Source: an uncultured Limimonas sp.
GTDB taxonomy: Bacteria; Pseudomonadota; Alphaproteobacteria; Kiloniellales; Rhodovibrionaceae
Direction: 5' to 3'
NCBI GenBank assembly: GCA_913055855.1
Contig: CAJXKW010000018.1
Coordinates: 1 to 35,879, forward strand
DNA length: 35,879 bases
Part shown: positions 1 to 9,372 of the stretch, one piece after another
Layout of the letters: every line of letters starts with the position of its first letter
Numbering within the stretch: position 1 is the stretch's first letter
The notes under the pieces: model-generated
Told to the model about the DNA's origin: nothing
Seen by the model: only the letters and a program-made list of their open reading frames with translations
Database searches by the model: none
Made by a program: the position numbers and the translations under genes

Positions 1-372
1 ACCGGTGCCTCGGGCAAAACCTGGCTGTTCTTCGGCGAGCGCCGGTTCCGCGAGGACTTCCTGTACCAGACGGATTTCCAGCGCTGGCGGAACGCCGGTG
101 TGCTCACACGCATGGCGGTCGCGTTCTCCCGCGACCAGGTCGATAAGGTCTACGTCCAGGACCGGCTTCGGGCGAACGCCCGAGAGGTGTACGCCTGGCT
201 GCAGGATGGCGCGGCCCTGTACGTTTGCGGCGACGCCGAGGCCATGGCGCCCGCCGTCCACGGTGCGCTCGCCGAGATCCTGCAGGACCAGGGCGGCCTC
301 TCGGCCGACGCCGCCGAGGACCGGCTCAAACAGATGCAGCGCGAACGCCTGTATCAGCGGGATGTGTATTGA
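1..372 (+). CDS. cysJ: Sulfite reductase [NADPH] flavoprotein alpha subunit, C-terminal part (5'-truncated by window)
   Basis: This is the last 123 residues of a CysJ-type flavoprotein, the diflavin subunit that passes electrons from NADPH through FAD and FMN to the CysI hemoprotein for six-electron reduction of sulfite to sulfide in the cytoplasm. The visible part is the FNR-like NADPH-binding lobe. It opens with a WLFFGERRF segment, has the nucleotide-binding YVCGDAEAMA motif in the middle, and ends with YQRDVY, the same C-terminal end as known CysJ proteins. The frame is open from base 1, so the start and the FMN/FAD domains lie outside the window. It reads in the same direction as cysI, 122 bp upstream, which supports a cysJI operon. 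Generic P450 reductases share the fold, but the tail and the neighbour favour CysJ. Confidence 0.93.
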   Translation, partial: TGASGKTWLFFGERRFREDFLYQTDFQRWRNAGVLTRMAVAFSRDQVDKVYVQDRLRANAREVYAWLQDGAALYVCGDAEAMAPAVHGALAEILQDQGGLSADAAEDRLKQMQRERLYQRDVY

Positions 373-380
373 TTTTTCGT

Positions 381-463
381 GTTGGGCTTCGGCCTGTCGG
401 CCTCAGCCCAACCTACAACACCGCCGGCATTGGTAGGTTGGGCCGAGCGCAGCGAGGCCCAAC
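381..463. repeat. Intergenic inverted-repeat element (GTAGGTTGGG type) between cysJ and cysI
   Basis: Two hairpin units lie side by side. GTTGGGCT (381-388) pairs with AGCCCAAC (405-412), with a nested GGCC/GGCC pair inside. GTTGGGCC (437-444) pairs with GGCCCAAC (456-463). The two units also pair with each other through GCCCAACCTAC (406-416) and GTAGGTTGGGC (433-443), an exact 11-bp inverted repeat. The GTAGGTTGGGCxGAGCGCAGCGA-like wording resembles a dispersed repeat I remember from many proteobacterial genomes. Dispersal in this genome cannot be tested from one window, because I saw no second copy here. It could form alternative RNA structures in the cysJI transcript. Confidence 0.7.
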
Positions 464-494
464 ATCGGATACGCGAGCAAAACGAGGCTTAGCC

Positions 495-2255
495 ATGACC
501 CGCGCGAACGAGCGCCATAACGTCGACCGCAGCCAGGACATCACCCAGCCGCTGGACAAGCTCCACGACAACGAGCGCATCAAGGCGGAAAGCAACTATC
601 TGCGCGGCCGGCTGCACGAAAGCCTGGCCGAGCGCATTACGGGCACCGTCCTGGGCGACGACCACCAGCTCACCAAGTTCTTCGGCACCTACGTCCAGGA
701 CGACCGCGACCTGCGCGACGAGCGCCGGCGCAAGATGCTGGAGCCGGCGTACGAATTCATGATCCGCGTGCGCATGCCCGCGGGTGTGTGCCGGCCCGAG
801 CAGTGGCGCGCCCTGGACGAACTCGCGTGCACCCGCGCCAACGGCACGCTGCGCCTGACCACGCGCCAGACCTTCCAGTTCCACGGCGTGCTCAAGCGCG
901 ACCTGGTGGCGACGATGCAGGGCATCCACGACACCCTGCTGGACACGCTGGCGGCCTGCGGCGATGACAACCGCGGGGTCATGGCCACGCCGGTGCCCGA
1001 GTTCTCCGCCACCCACGCGGCCGTCTATCCCATTGCGAAGCAGGTCTCGGACCGCCTGCTGCCGCGCACGCGGGCGTTCCACGAGATCTTCCTGAACGAG
1101 CAGCCCGTCTACGAGGGCCACAAGGAGGGGCCGGCGGTCGAGGAAGAGCCGCTCTATGGCCGCACCTACCTGCCGCGGAAGTTCAAAATCGGCTTCGCCA
1201 TTCCGCCGGTGAACGATGTCGACGTGTTCACCCAGGACATCGGGTTCATCGCCATCGCCGGTGCCGACGGCACGCTCCAGGGCTTCAACGTCGCCGTGGG
1301 CGGCGGCATGGGGCGCACCGACAACGACACCCGCACCTATCCGCGCCTCGGCGACGTGCTCGGCTTCATCGAACCGGAAACCGCGGCCGACGTGGCCGAG
1401 GCGATCGTCGCCATCCAGCGCGACTTCGGCAACCGCGTGGATCGCAAGCTGGCGCGGATGAAGTACACCATCGACCGCCACGGCCTGGCCTGGTTCGTCG
1501 ACGAATTGCAGGAACGCCTGGGCTGGGATCTCGCACCGGCGCGCCATTACGCCTTCGAAACGAGCCAGGACCGCTACGGCTGGACGCAAAACGCCGACGG
1601 CACCTGGAACTACACCCTGTTCGTGGAAAACGGCCGGGTGAAGGACACCGACGATCGCCCCATGATGACGGGGCTGCGCGAGATCGCGAAGGTCCATCAG
1701 GGCGACCTGCGCGTCACCCCGAACCAGAACCTGATCGTCGCACGGATCCCCGAGGACCGTGTTGGCGAGATTCAGGCGCTGCTGGAATCGCACGGCATCG
1801 TGGCGGCGACGGAACAAAGCACCGTGCGCCGGCATGCCATGGCCTGCGTCGCGTTCCCGACCTGCGGCATGGCGATGGCGGAAAGCGAGCGCTACTTCCC
1901 GGCCTTCATGACCAGGATCGAGGCCATGCTCGAGGAGGTCGGCCTGGGGGATGCGCCCATCGTCATGCGCATGACGGGGTGCAACAACGGCTGCGCCCGG
2001 CCCTATGTCGCGGAGGTCGGGTTTTCCGGCCGCGCGCCGGGACATTACAACCTGTACCTGGGGGGCGGTTACTTCGGCGAACGCCTGGCCAAGCCCTATC
2101 TGGACAACGCCGACGAGGCGACGATCCTGGCGCACCTGCGCCCCATGCTCGCCGCCTATGCCGAAGAGCGCGAACACGGCGAGCCCTTCGGCGACTTCCT
2201 GATCCGCAAGGGCTACGTGGCCAAGGTCGCGCACGGGCTGGATTTCAATGCGTAG
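495..2255 (+). CDS. cysI: Sulfite reductase [NADPH] hemoprotein beta subunit
   Basis: A 586-residue assimilatory sulfite reductase hemoprotein, which reduces sulfite to sulfide at a coupled siroheme/[4Fe-4S] centre in cysteine biosynthesis. The cluster ligands are visible as C451 and C457 in CVAFPTC and C496 and C500 in TGCNNGC, the family arrangement in which the last Cys bridges to siroheme. The two-fold ferredoxin-like N-terminal half (LRLTTRQTFQFHGV) and the siroheme arginines are in place. The ATG at 495 is chosen although the frame stays open further 5', because the protein then begins with a normal CysI N-terminus and upstream codons run through the repeat and into cysJ. The order cysJ then cysI and the shared strand point to one transcript. 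Length matches the family (about 570 residues). Confidence 0.96.
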   Translation: MTRANERHNVDRSQDITQPLDKLHDNERIKAESNYLRGRLHESLAERITGTVLGDDHQLTKFFGTYVQDDRDLRDERRRKMLEPAYEFMIRVRMPAGVCRPEQWRALDELACTRANGTLRLTTRQTFQFHGVLKRDLVATMQGIHDTLLDTLAACGDDNRGVMATPVPEFSATHAAVYPIAKQVSDRLLPRTRAFHEIFLNEQPVYEGHKEGPAVEEEPLYGRTYLPRKFKIGFAIPPVNDVDVFTQDIGFIAIAGADGTLQGFNVAVGGGMGRTDNDTRTYPRLGDVLGFIEPETAADVAEAIVAIQRDFGNRVDRKLARMKYTIDRHGLAWFVDELQERLGWDLAPARHYAFETSQDRYGWTQNADGTWNYTLFVENGRVKDTDDRPMMTGLREIAKVHQGDLRVTPNQNLIVARIPEDRVGEIQALLESHGIVAATEQSTVRRHAMACVAFPTCGMAMAESERYFPAFMTRIEAMLEEVGLGDAPIVMRMTGCNNGCARPYVAEVGFSGRAPGHYNLYLGGGYFGERLAKPYLDNADEATILAHLRPMLAAYAEEREHGEPFGDFLIRKGYVAKVAHGLDFNA

Positions 2256-2283
2256 GGCAGGCCCACCAAAAGTGGACCTGCCC
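2255..2283 (+). terminator. Candidate terminator after cysI
   Basis: A 12-bp stem with one mismatch starts at the last base of the cysI stop codon. Arm 2255-2266 pairs with arm 2272-2283 around a CAAAA loop. There is no convincing U-tract after it, so it may act with Rho or only as a 3' stabilising hairpin. The next gene is convergent, so a stop is expected here. Confidence 0.55.
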
Positions 2284-2343
2284 GACGTTTATCGGAATGG
2301 ATGAACGCTGGTTCGCGGCTTGTCTGCCGAACGGCGATGAAGA

Positions 2344-3246
2344 TCAGCCGCGACCGCGCCGGCGAGCCGCGGCAACGCCGCCAAGGCCGAACAGCGCCGC
2401 GCCCAGCATGCTCGCCGTTCCCGGCAGCGGCACCGACGCGACAAAGGTGCTCGTGGGGAAGGTGTCGGAGATGACCTCGCCGTCTTCGTTCTGGGTCGTC
2501 AGCGAATTCCGGTTCTCCCACGCCCAATTCGTCATTGAGAGATCGAAGTCGAAGGTGTAGAAGCCCTGGTTGGCCGGGCTCGTTTCATTTTCCGTGAGTT
2601 TGAACAGGCCGGACATGCTGCCACTGACGCCCGTCGGTTGGCCCCCGCTGGCCTCGATCAGCCCATCGTTATCGCTATCGGTACCGGAGAGTCCCGTCGC
2701 CTCGAGTTCGATGCGGTAGTTCTCATAGACGCCCGCGTCATTGACGTTGTCGATGGCGCTCAAGCGCGCGACGTCGTCCGCTGTCGTGGCCTTCTCGCCT
2801 TCCATGGACAGCCGGAAGGTCGTGTACTCGCTGCCATTGAAGTCGTCGAACACCATGTCGATCGAAGTATCGGTTGACCCGTCACTGTCGAAGATCTGCA
2901 TGAAGCCCACGCCGGTGTTGCCCCGCGTGTTGCCCGAGCCGGCGCGCCCTTGGGGATTCGTGGTGTACCACCAGCTTCCCATGGCGATGTTGTAGTTGCT
3001 TTGCCCGGGGATGTCGTTCCGGATGAACAGCGAGAGATCGCGGTCCCCGACGGTGATGTTGTCGATGGCGTTTGTCCCGCTCTGGGCATCCGAAAGCGTG
3101 TTATAACGGTTGATGGTGCCCGAATAGCCGAAACGATCGGTGTCGATGAAGCCGGTCGGCGCTGCGCTCGCCGTCGGCGCGCTCGCGGCAATGCCGACGG
3201 CAAGGATGGTCCCGAGCGCCAACGCTGCTGTACGACTTTGGAACAT
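2344..3246 (-). CDS. PEP-CTERM sorting domain-containing exported protein
   Basis: A 300-residue secreted protein. The N-terminus is a signal peptide with a hydrophobic core and a likely cleavage after the TASA at residues 25-28. The C-terminus is a PEP-CTERM sorting signal of the VPLPGTA variant: the short motif, a glycine/leucine-rich membrane segment, then an Arg-rich tail (RRRGRG). Such tails are recognised by exosortase (XrtA type) in the inner membrane in bacteria that also make exopolysaccharide. The middle is polar, rich in Asn, Asp, Ser and Thr, and has a DSDNDG loop like a calcium-binding site; I recognise no enzymatic domain. The ATG at 3246 has GGAGA six bases upstream; the in-frame TTG two codons earlier would touch that site. 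A sigma-54 promoter and two inverted repeats lie upstream, next to prsR/prsK, so PrsR control is likely. Confidence 0.85.
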   Translation of the reverse strand: MFQSRTAALALGTILAVGIAASAPTASAAPTGFIDTDRFGYSGTINRYNTLSDAQSGTNAIDNITVGDRDLSLFIRNDIPGQSNYNIAMGSWWYTTNPQGRAGSGNTRGNTGVGFMQIFDSDGSTDTSIDMVFDDFNGSEYTTFRLSMEGEKATTADDVARLSAIDNVNDAGVYENYRIELEATGLSGTDSDNDGLIEASGGQPTGVSGSMSGLFKLTENETSPANQGFYTFDFDLSMTNWAWENRNSLTTQNEDGEVISDTFPTSTFVASVPLPGTASMLGAALFGLGGVAAARRRGRG

Positions 3247-3319
3247 TTTCAATCTCCGTCCCCAAACGGTGTCAACAAGGACAATCCACTCAGGATCGCC
3301 GCGTACGCCCTATCTTTAA

Positions 3320-3334
3320 GCAAAAGATGTACCA
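3320..3334 (-). promoter_or_regulatory. Sigma-54 (-24/-12) promoter for the first PEP-CTERM gene
   Basis: Read on the minus strand the sequence is TGGTACATCTTTTGC, with invariant GG and GC exactly 10 bp apart, matching the RpoN consensus TGGCAC-N5-TTGC except for one base. The GC lies about 75 bp upstream of the ATG at 3246, giving an expected start near 3308. It agrees with the GAFTGA-containing activator PrsR encoded next door. Confidence 0.8.
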
Positions 3335-3440
3335 AAAGTGTTGGGACCCCTTTCGACCGCAGGATCCCGCGCCTCAAGCGGTTTTTTTCGATGACGAAGC
3401 TAGCGTGCACGCCGCAACGGTTTGCATCCATCGAACACAG

Positions 3441-3459
3441 GTGTCAGGAATTGTTACAG
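3441..3459. promoter_or_regulatory. Putative PrsR enhancer site 1 (imperfect inverted repeat)
   Basis: GTGTCA, seven bases, then TTACAG. It has the same half-site spacing as the perfect repeat at 3484-3502. Its centre is about 117 bp upstream of the -24 GG, a normal distance for an enhancer bound by a sigma-54 activator. Assignment to PrsR is inference from position. Confidence 0.55.
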
Positions 3460-3480
3460 GTTCCCGCCCTGCCGAGGGGA

Positions 3481-3505
3481 TGGGTGTCACGAAATCTGAC
3501 ACCCA
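3481..3505. promoter_or_regulatory. Putative PrsR enhancer site 2 (perfect 9-bp inverted repeat)
   Basis: TGGGTGTCA (3481-3489) and TGACACCCA (3497-3505) are exact reverse complements around a 7-base AT-richer spacer. The core GTGTCA-N7-TGACAC resembles site 1, with centres 43 bp (about four helical turns) apart. There is no U-tract on either side and it lies far from both gene ends, so an operator is more likely than a terminator. Confidence 0.6.
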
Positions 3506-3609
3506 CCCGCTCCTATCCTTGCTCCCCTGGCTCCGCCGTCGTGGCGTAGACTGCCACCATTGCGTTCCCTATCCGGCGGGCACCTGGATGCGCCCGAAGG
3601 AGCCCAGCT

Positions 3610-4977
<1,368 letters not shown>

Positions 4978-7042
4978 CGTCCTCTGACAGATTTGATGCA
5001 GCCGCTTCCGGCGCGTCCGTGAGCGGCAGCCACAGGCGCATGGTGGTCCCGGAACCGGGGCTGCTGATGGCCTCCAGGTCGCCGCCGTGCTCGCGGGCGA
5101 ACTCGCGGCACTGGTAGACGCCCACGCCGAAGCCGCCCGACTTGGTCGAACGGAACGGGGTGAACAGGGTCTCGCGAACGAAATCCATGCTCATCCCCGG
5201 GCCGTCGTCGGTCACGTTAAGCACCAGCCAACCGTTGGCCGCATCCATGTCCACCGCGATCCGGCCATCCGGCCCGGCCGCCTCGCGCGCGTTCGCCAGC
5301 AGATGGCGCAGCACCTCGGCGAAGCGTTCCGGACGCACCTGCACGCGGCCCGCCGCGGCGGCCGGAGCGACCGTAAGCTTCGGGGGCTCGGCGGCACCGT
5401 CGCCGACGCGCGCGATCTCGGCGCGCACCCGCTCGGCAACGTCCACAACGGGCGCATCGCCGTCGGATTCCGGCTCGCGGTTGTGCAGCCGGTTGAGCCG
5501 GTCCAGCAGCCCGCGCATGCGCGTGACCGCATGCTGAACGGTCTCCTGAAGATCGCGCTGGAATTCCGGATTGTCGGCGTGACGGTCGAAGTTCTTGAGC
5601 ATCACCGCCAACTGGCTGACCAGATTCTTGATGTCGTGCGCCACGAAGGCGTACTGCCGATTGAAGCGGGAAAACTGCTTTTCCGTATGCAGCGCAGCGG
5701 CCGCCTGCTTCTCCGCGAGATAGCCGGCGCACTGGTGCGCGATCAGCATCACAAGATCGCGGTCTTCGGCGTCGATGCGGTGGCGCACGCGCGGCGGGGC
5801 GAGCAGCAGGAAGCCCAAAAGCTGCCCGCCGTGAGGCAACGGCACGCCCAGCCACGCCTGAGCGTCGTCCACCGCGAGACCGCTGGCGCGTAACGCCGCG
5901 CCGGTCCGCACCGTGTAGCGCCCCTGCCCGTCGGTGAACAGCGCCGCCAGATCGCAGGTCTGCGCCTGCACGGCCGCGCCCGGCCGGTAGTGCCAGGTCG
6001 CCTGGAGCTGTGGCCGCCCGCCCTCGAGCACCCAGAGCGCACCGCCGGGCACCTCCAGGACGTCGGCGCAGGCCCGGATGATTCGGTTCTCCAGGGGGCT
6101 CGACGGGCCTTCGAACGCCACCGTATGCATGAACTTACGCCATTCGTGGGCGTAGTCGTACTTGCTGGCGAAGAAGTGCCGGCTGACGAAGAGCTTCAGG
6201 CCGGCCCGGAAACGCCCTGAGGTGAGCAGGATCACCAGCAACAGCGCCGTGCCGAAGAGGAGTCCCACACGCATCATGGGCGTAAGCGCGATGTCCCAGT
6301 GCCGGGTGAGCAGCGTGGCCCCGGCCACCGCCAGCAAGTACAGGCCCACGGCCATCAGCGCCATGGAATACAGGGCGGCCTGGCGGGAAACCTGCAAGCC
6401 CTGCTGCCACAGCCGACCGCGCAGCAGGGCGAGCAGCACGAAGGGCGCGCTCAACAGGGCGATGATGCCGCGGGCGGCGATATAGCCTTGCGACGGCAGG
6501 CCGATGGAAAGCGCCTGACCGTAGATGTAGAGATCGTAGGCGAACACGCCGGCGAGCGGGAAGCAGAGCAGCTTCAGCGACCACCGGCTGGTCTCCCCGG
6601 CCGCGCGAAACACCGCGACGTTGAGGCAGAGCGCGGCGATCACCGCCACCAGCTCGATCATCAGAGCGAGCTGGATGCGCGTCAGCGTGGGCAGCACCTC
6701 GACCAAGGGCAGCGCCAGGCGCACCCCGACCAGCATCAGGCCGCCGGCGACCACCGCACGGCGCAGGTCCGCCGACACGCCCGGAAGCAGGCTGACGAAG
6801 AACACGCTCCAGGCGACCGTGCGCCCGACCTCGAAGACCACGCCCGGCAGCGCGCCGCCCAGGCCCAGCAGCGGCCAGCTCGCCCAGCCCGCCTGAAGCA
6901 GCGCGGCCACCGCAAACGCCAGGGAACTCCGGCGGATACCGCCCAGCCAAAGCCCTGCGCCCGCGAGGCCCAACCACGCCAACCCGGCAAGCAGATGGAT
7001 CAGCATGTCGCATCTCCGGGCGGCGTTGTGCACACCTGCATG

Positions 7043-7996
7043 TCAGGCCGCCTCCGCGGCGGCGCGCGCCAGCTCCGCGAGCCCCTCCGCCAACCGCACG
7101 CGCGGCCGGTACCCGAGCGCGTCGGACGCGCGCGCCGGCGAACCCAGGGAGTGCCGGATGTCGCCGGGCCGGGCGGGCGCCGACCGGATCTCCGGCTGCC
7201 GCCCCGCAAGCTGCGCCAGCGTCTGTGCGAGTTCCCGGATCGACGTCGCCTGGCCGGTGCAGACGTTGAACACCGGGGCGGCACCGCCGTGGTCGCGCGC
7301 GCCGTGCAGGCGGTCCATGGCACGGGTAAGCAGCGCGACCACGTCCGCCACCGCCACGAAGTCGCGCGACTGCGCGCCGTCGCCGTGAACCGTGATGGGC
7401 ATGCCGCGCGCGAGCCGGTCCAGGAAGATCGAGATCACGCCGGAATACGGCGAGCTGGGATCCTGGCGCGGGCCATAGACGTTGAAGAAACGCAGCCCGG
7501 TCGCGCGCAGGCCGTGCGTGTGCGCCCCGGCGCGGGCGTGCAGCTCGCAGCCCAGCTTGTCCGCGCCGTAGGCGGAAAAAGGCACGGTCCGCGCGGTCTC
7601 CGCCAGGGGCAGATCCGGGTTGTCGCCGTACACCGCCGCCGACGAGGCGTAGACCACGGGCAGGTCCAGCGCCCCGGGCCGCGCCAGATCGAACAGCGAC
7701 ACGCTCGCCCCCAGGTTCACCCGGTGCGCGCCCGGCGCGTCGGCCTGGCAGCGCGCCACCGACGCGATCGCGGCCAGATGGAAACAGCCGTCCACGTCCG
7801 CCAGGGACTCGCCAAGCGCCCCGCGGTCGGCGACATCGCCCACGACCAGTTCGGCCTCCGGGTGCAGGTTCGCCCGCGTTCCCGTGGAAAGGTCGTCGAG
7901 CACACGCACACCCGCGCCGCCGGTGATCAGCCGGTCCACGAGGTGCGAGCCGATGAAGCCGCAGCCGCCGGTGACGAGGTAGCGCCGATGCGCCAT
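7043..7996 (-). CDS. NAD-dependent sugar-nucleotide epimerase/dehydratase (GalE-like extended SDR)
   Basis: A 317-residue extended short-chain dehydrogenase. The N-terminal Rossmann motif is GGCGFIG (10-16), and the acidic pair D34-D35 after the second strand fits NAD(H) rather than NADP(H). The catalytic set is ASSAAVYG with Y143 and K147 in the YxxxK motif. Later landmarks typical of NDP-hexose epimerases are RFFNVYGPRQ and the RDFVAVADVV substrate-binding region. It probably interconverts UDP-hexoses for exopolysaccharide or LPS; the exact sugar cannot be read from sequence. The ATG at 7996 has a GGGAGA site six bases away; the open frame continues 5' but without a good start. It is the first gene of a likely operon with prsK and prsR, tying sugar supply to the PEP-CTERM system. 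Confidence 0.85.
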   Translation of the reverse strand: MAHRRYLVTGGCGFIGSHLVDRLITGGAGVRVLDDLSTGTRANLHPEAELVVGDVADRGALGESLADVDGCFHLAAIASVARCQADAPGAHRVNLGASVSLFDLARPGALDLPVVYASSAAVYGDNPDLPLAETARTVPFSAYGADKLGCELHARAGAHTHGLRATGLRFFNVYGPRQDPSSPYSGVISIFLDRLARGMPITVHGDGAQSRDFVAVADVVALLTRAMDRLHGARDHGGAAPVFNVCTGQATSIRELAQTLAQLAGRQPEIRSAPARPGDIRHSLGSPARASDALGYRPRVRLAEGLAELARAAAEAA

Positions 7997-8237
7997 GCGC
8001 GCTCTCCCACTGCCGCCGACCGCCGACGCGCGGACGCGGCCGGCGGTGCCAGCGGTCGCCGTTGCAGTGTCCGCATCATGCGCGCCCCGCGCGTTCCGGC
8101 AATCCGCCCCACGAAGGACTAATTCGTTCAGGTATTTGACCGACGCGTTTCCATCAGGAGTCTGAATACCGGATATGCCGCATTTGCGCGTCACCGGAAG
8201 CGGCCGGGCGCGCCGGACAACAACGCGGGAAGACTGT
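7997..8237. promoter_or_regulatory. Divergent intergenic region between the two epimerase genes
   Basis: About 240 bp separating divergently read epimerase genes, so it should carry both promoters. A TTGACC hexamer at about 8137 on the plus strand could be a -35 element, but no clear -10 follows at the right distance. I found no -24/-12 promoter with correct spacing here, in contrast to the two PEP-CTERM genes. Confidence 0.4.
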
Positions 8238-9221
8238 ATGGCTGTCATCGTCACCGGCGCGGCCGGATTCATCGGCTTTCACGTCGCCGCCGCCCTGCTC
8301 AACCGCGGCGAAGCGGTCATCGGTGTGGACAACCTCAACGCCTACTATGACCCGGCCCTGAAGGAAGCCCGGCTCGCCTACCTACGCCGTTTCGCCGGGT
8401 TCCGCTTTCACCGGATCGACGTCGCGGACAAGGCCGCAATGTTCGCCCTGGTGGACGCGAGCCCCGAGGTCGACCGCGTGATCCACCTCGCCGCCCAGGC
8501 GGGGGTGCGCTACTCGCTGGAAGACCCCTGGGCCTACGTGGATGCCAATGTCCACGGCCAGCTCACGGTCATGGAAGCCTGCCTGCGCCTGCCCGCGTGC
8601 CGCCATCTGGTCTACGCCAGCTCCTCATCTGTCTATGGCGGCAACACGAAGCTGCCCTTCGCCGTCGCCGACGCCGTCGACCGGCCGATCTCGATCTATG
8701 CCGCGACCAAGCGCGCGGCCGAGCTGTTCGCCGAGACCTACGCCCACCTGCACCGGCTGCCCATGACCGGGCTGCGCTTCTTCAGCGTCTATGGCCCCTG
8801 GGGCCGACCCGATATGGCGGCGTACATCTTCACCGACGCGATTCTGCACGACCGGCCGATCGAGGTCTTCAATGCCGGGGACATGCGGCGCGACTTCACC
8901 TATATCGACGATATCGTGGCGGGCGTGCTCGCCGCCCTCGAACGGCCGCCGGCGGACGCGGGCCCCGAGGACCGGCCGCACCGCATCTACAATCTGGGCA
9001 ACCACACCTCGGAGGATCTCAACCGCTTCATCCGCCTGATCGAGACCGCGTGCGGCCGATCCGCCCGGCGCATTCCCAAGGGCATGCAGCCCGGCGACGT
9101 CCGGGCGACCTACGCCGACATCGACAGCGCACAGCGCGACCTGGGCTTCCAGCCGAGCACGCCCATCGACACCGGCATTGCGCGCTTCGTCGCCTGGTAC
9201 CGCGATTACCACGACATGTAA
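8238..9221 (+). CDS. UDP-glucuronate 4-epimerase-like NAD-dependent epimerase
   Basis: A 327-residue extended SDR closest by eye to UDP-glucuronate 4-epimerases (LpsL/CapI type), which convert UDP-glucuronate to UDP-galacturonate for capsule, LPS core or exopolysaccharide. Visible are the Rossmann GAAGFIGFH (7-15), the NLNAYYDPALKEARL segment typical of this group, the HLAAQAGVRYS active-site strand, YASSSSVYGGN, and catalytic Y154 and K158. RFFSVYGPWGRPDMA near residue 180 is the strongest subgroup marker. The ATG at 8238 follows GGGAAGA; the open frame extends 5' to 8175 but would start in the middle of the promoter region. It diverges from the other epimerase, so the two probably serve the same surface polysaccharide. 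Confidence 0.88.
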   Translation: MAVIVTGAAGFIGFHVAAALLNRGEAVIGVDNLNAYYDPALKEARLAYLRRFAGFRFHRIDVADKAAMFALVDASPEVDRVIHLAAQAGVRYSLEDPWAYVDANVHGQLTVMEACLRLPACRHLVYASSSSVYGGNTKLPFAVADAVDRPISIYAATKRAAELFAETYAHLHRLPMTGLRFFSVYGPWGRPDMAAYIFTDAILHDRPIEVFNAGDMRRDFTYIDDIVAGVLAALERPPADAGPEDRPHRIYNLGNHTSEDLNRFIRLIETACGRSARRIPKGMQPGDVRATYADIDSAQRDLGFQPSTPIDTGIARFVAWYRDYHDM

Positions 9222-9372
9222 GCCGCACCACGACTCCCCAAGCCGAGGGGTAGAACGCGACCCCCCTTGCTTTATTGCACCCAATAGGCAAACATACCGC
9301 GAAGGGATGAGCCGGGTACGCCCGGAAACGGACGAGTACGAGCGTGGGCCAACGGCCCCGGAGACCCTCGGC

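Larger units (their letters stand above)
3253..3609. other. Intergenic region between prsR 3' end and the first PEP-CTERM gene
   Basis: About 360 bp without a supported gene. It holds the sigma-54 promoter at 3320-3334 and the two GTGTCA-type inverted repeats at 3441-3459 and 3481-3505. The short open frames here look random and have no recognisable product. The base composition is visibly less GC-rich than the flanking genes, as expected of regulatory DNA. Confidence 0.7.

Noticed and set aside
489..2234. Long open frame on the minus strand opposite cysI
   Set aside because: It is an antisense shadow of a clear cysI gene in GC-rich DNA; its product is a His/Arg/Val-rich string with no domain.
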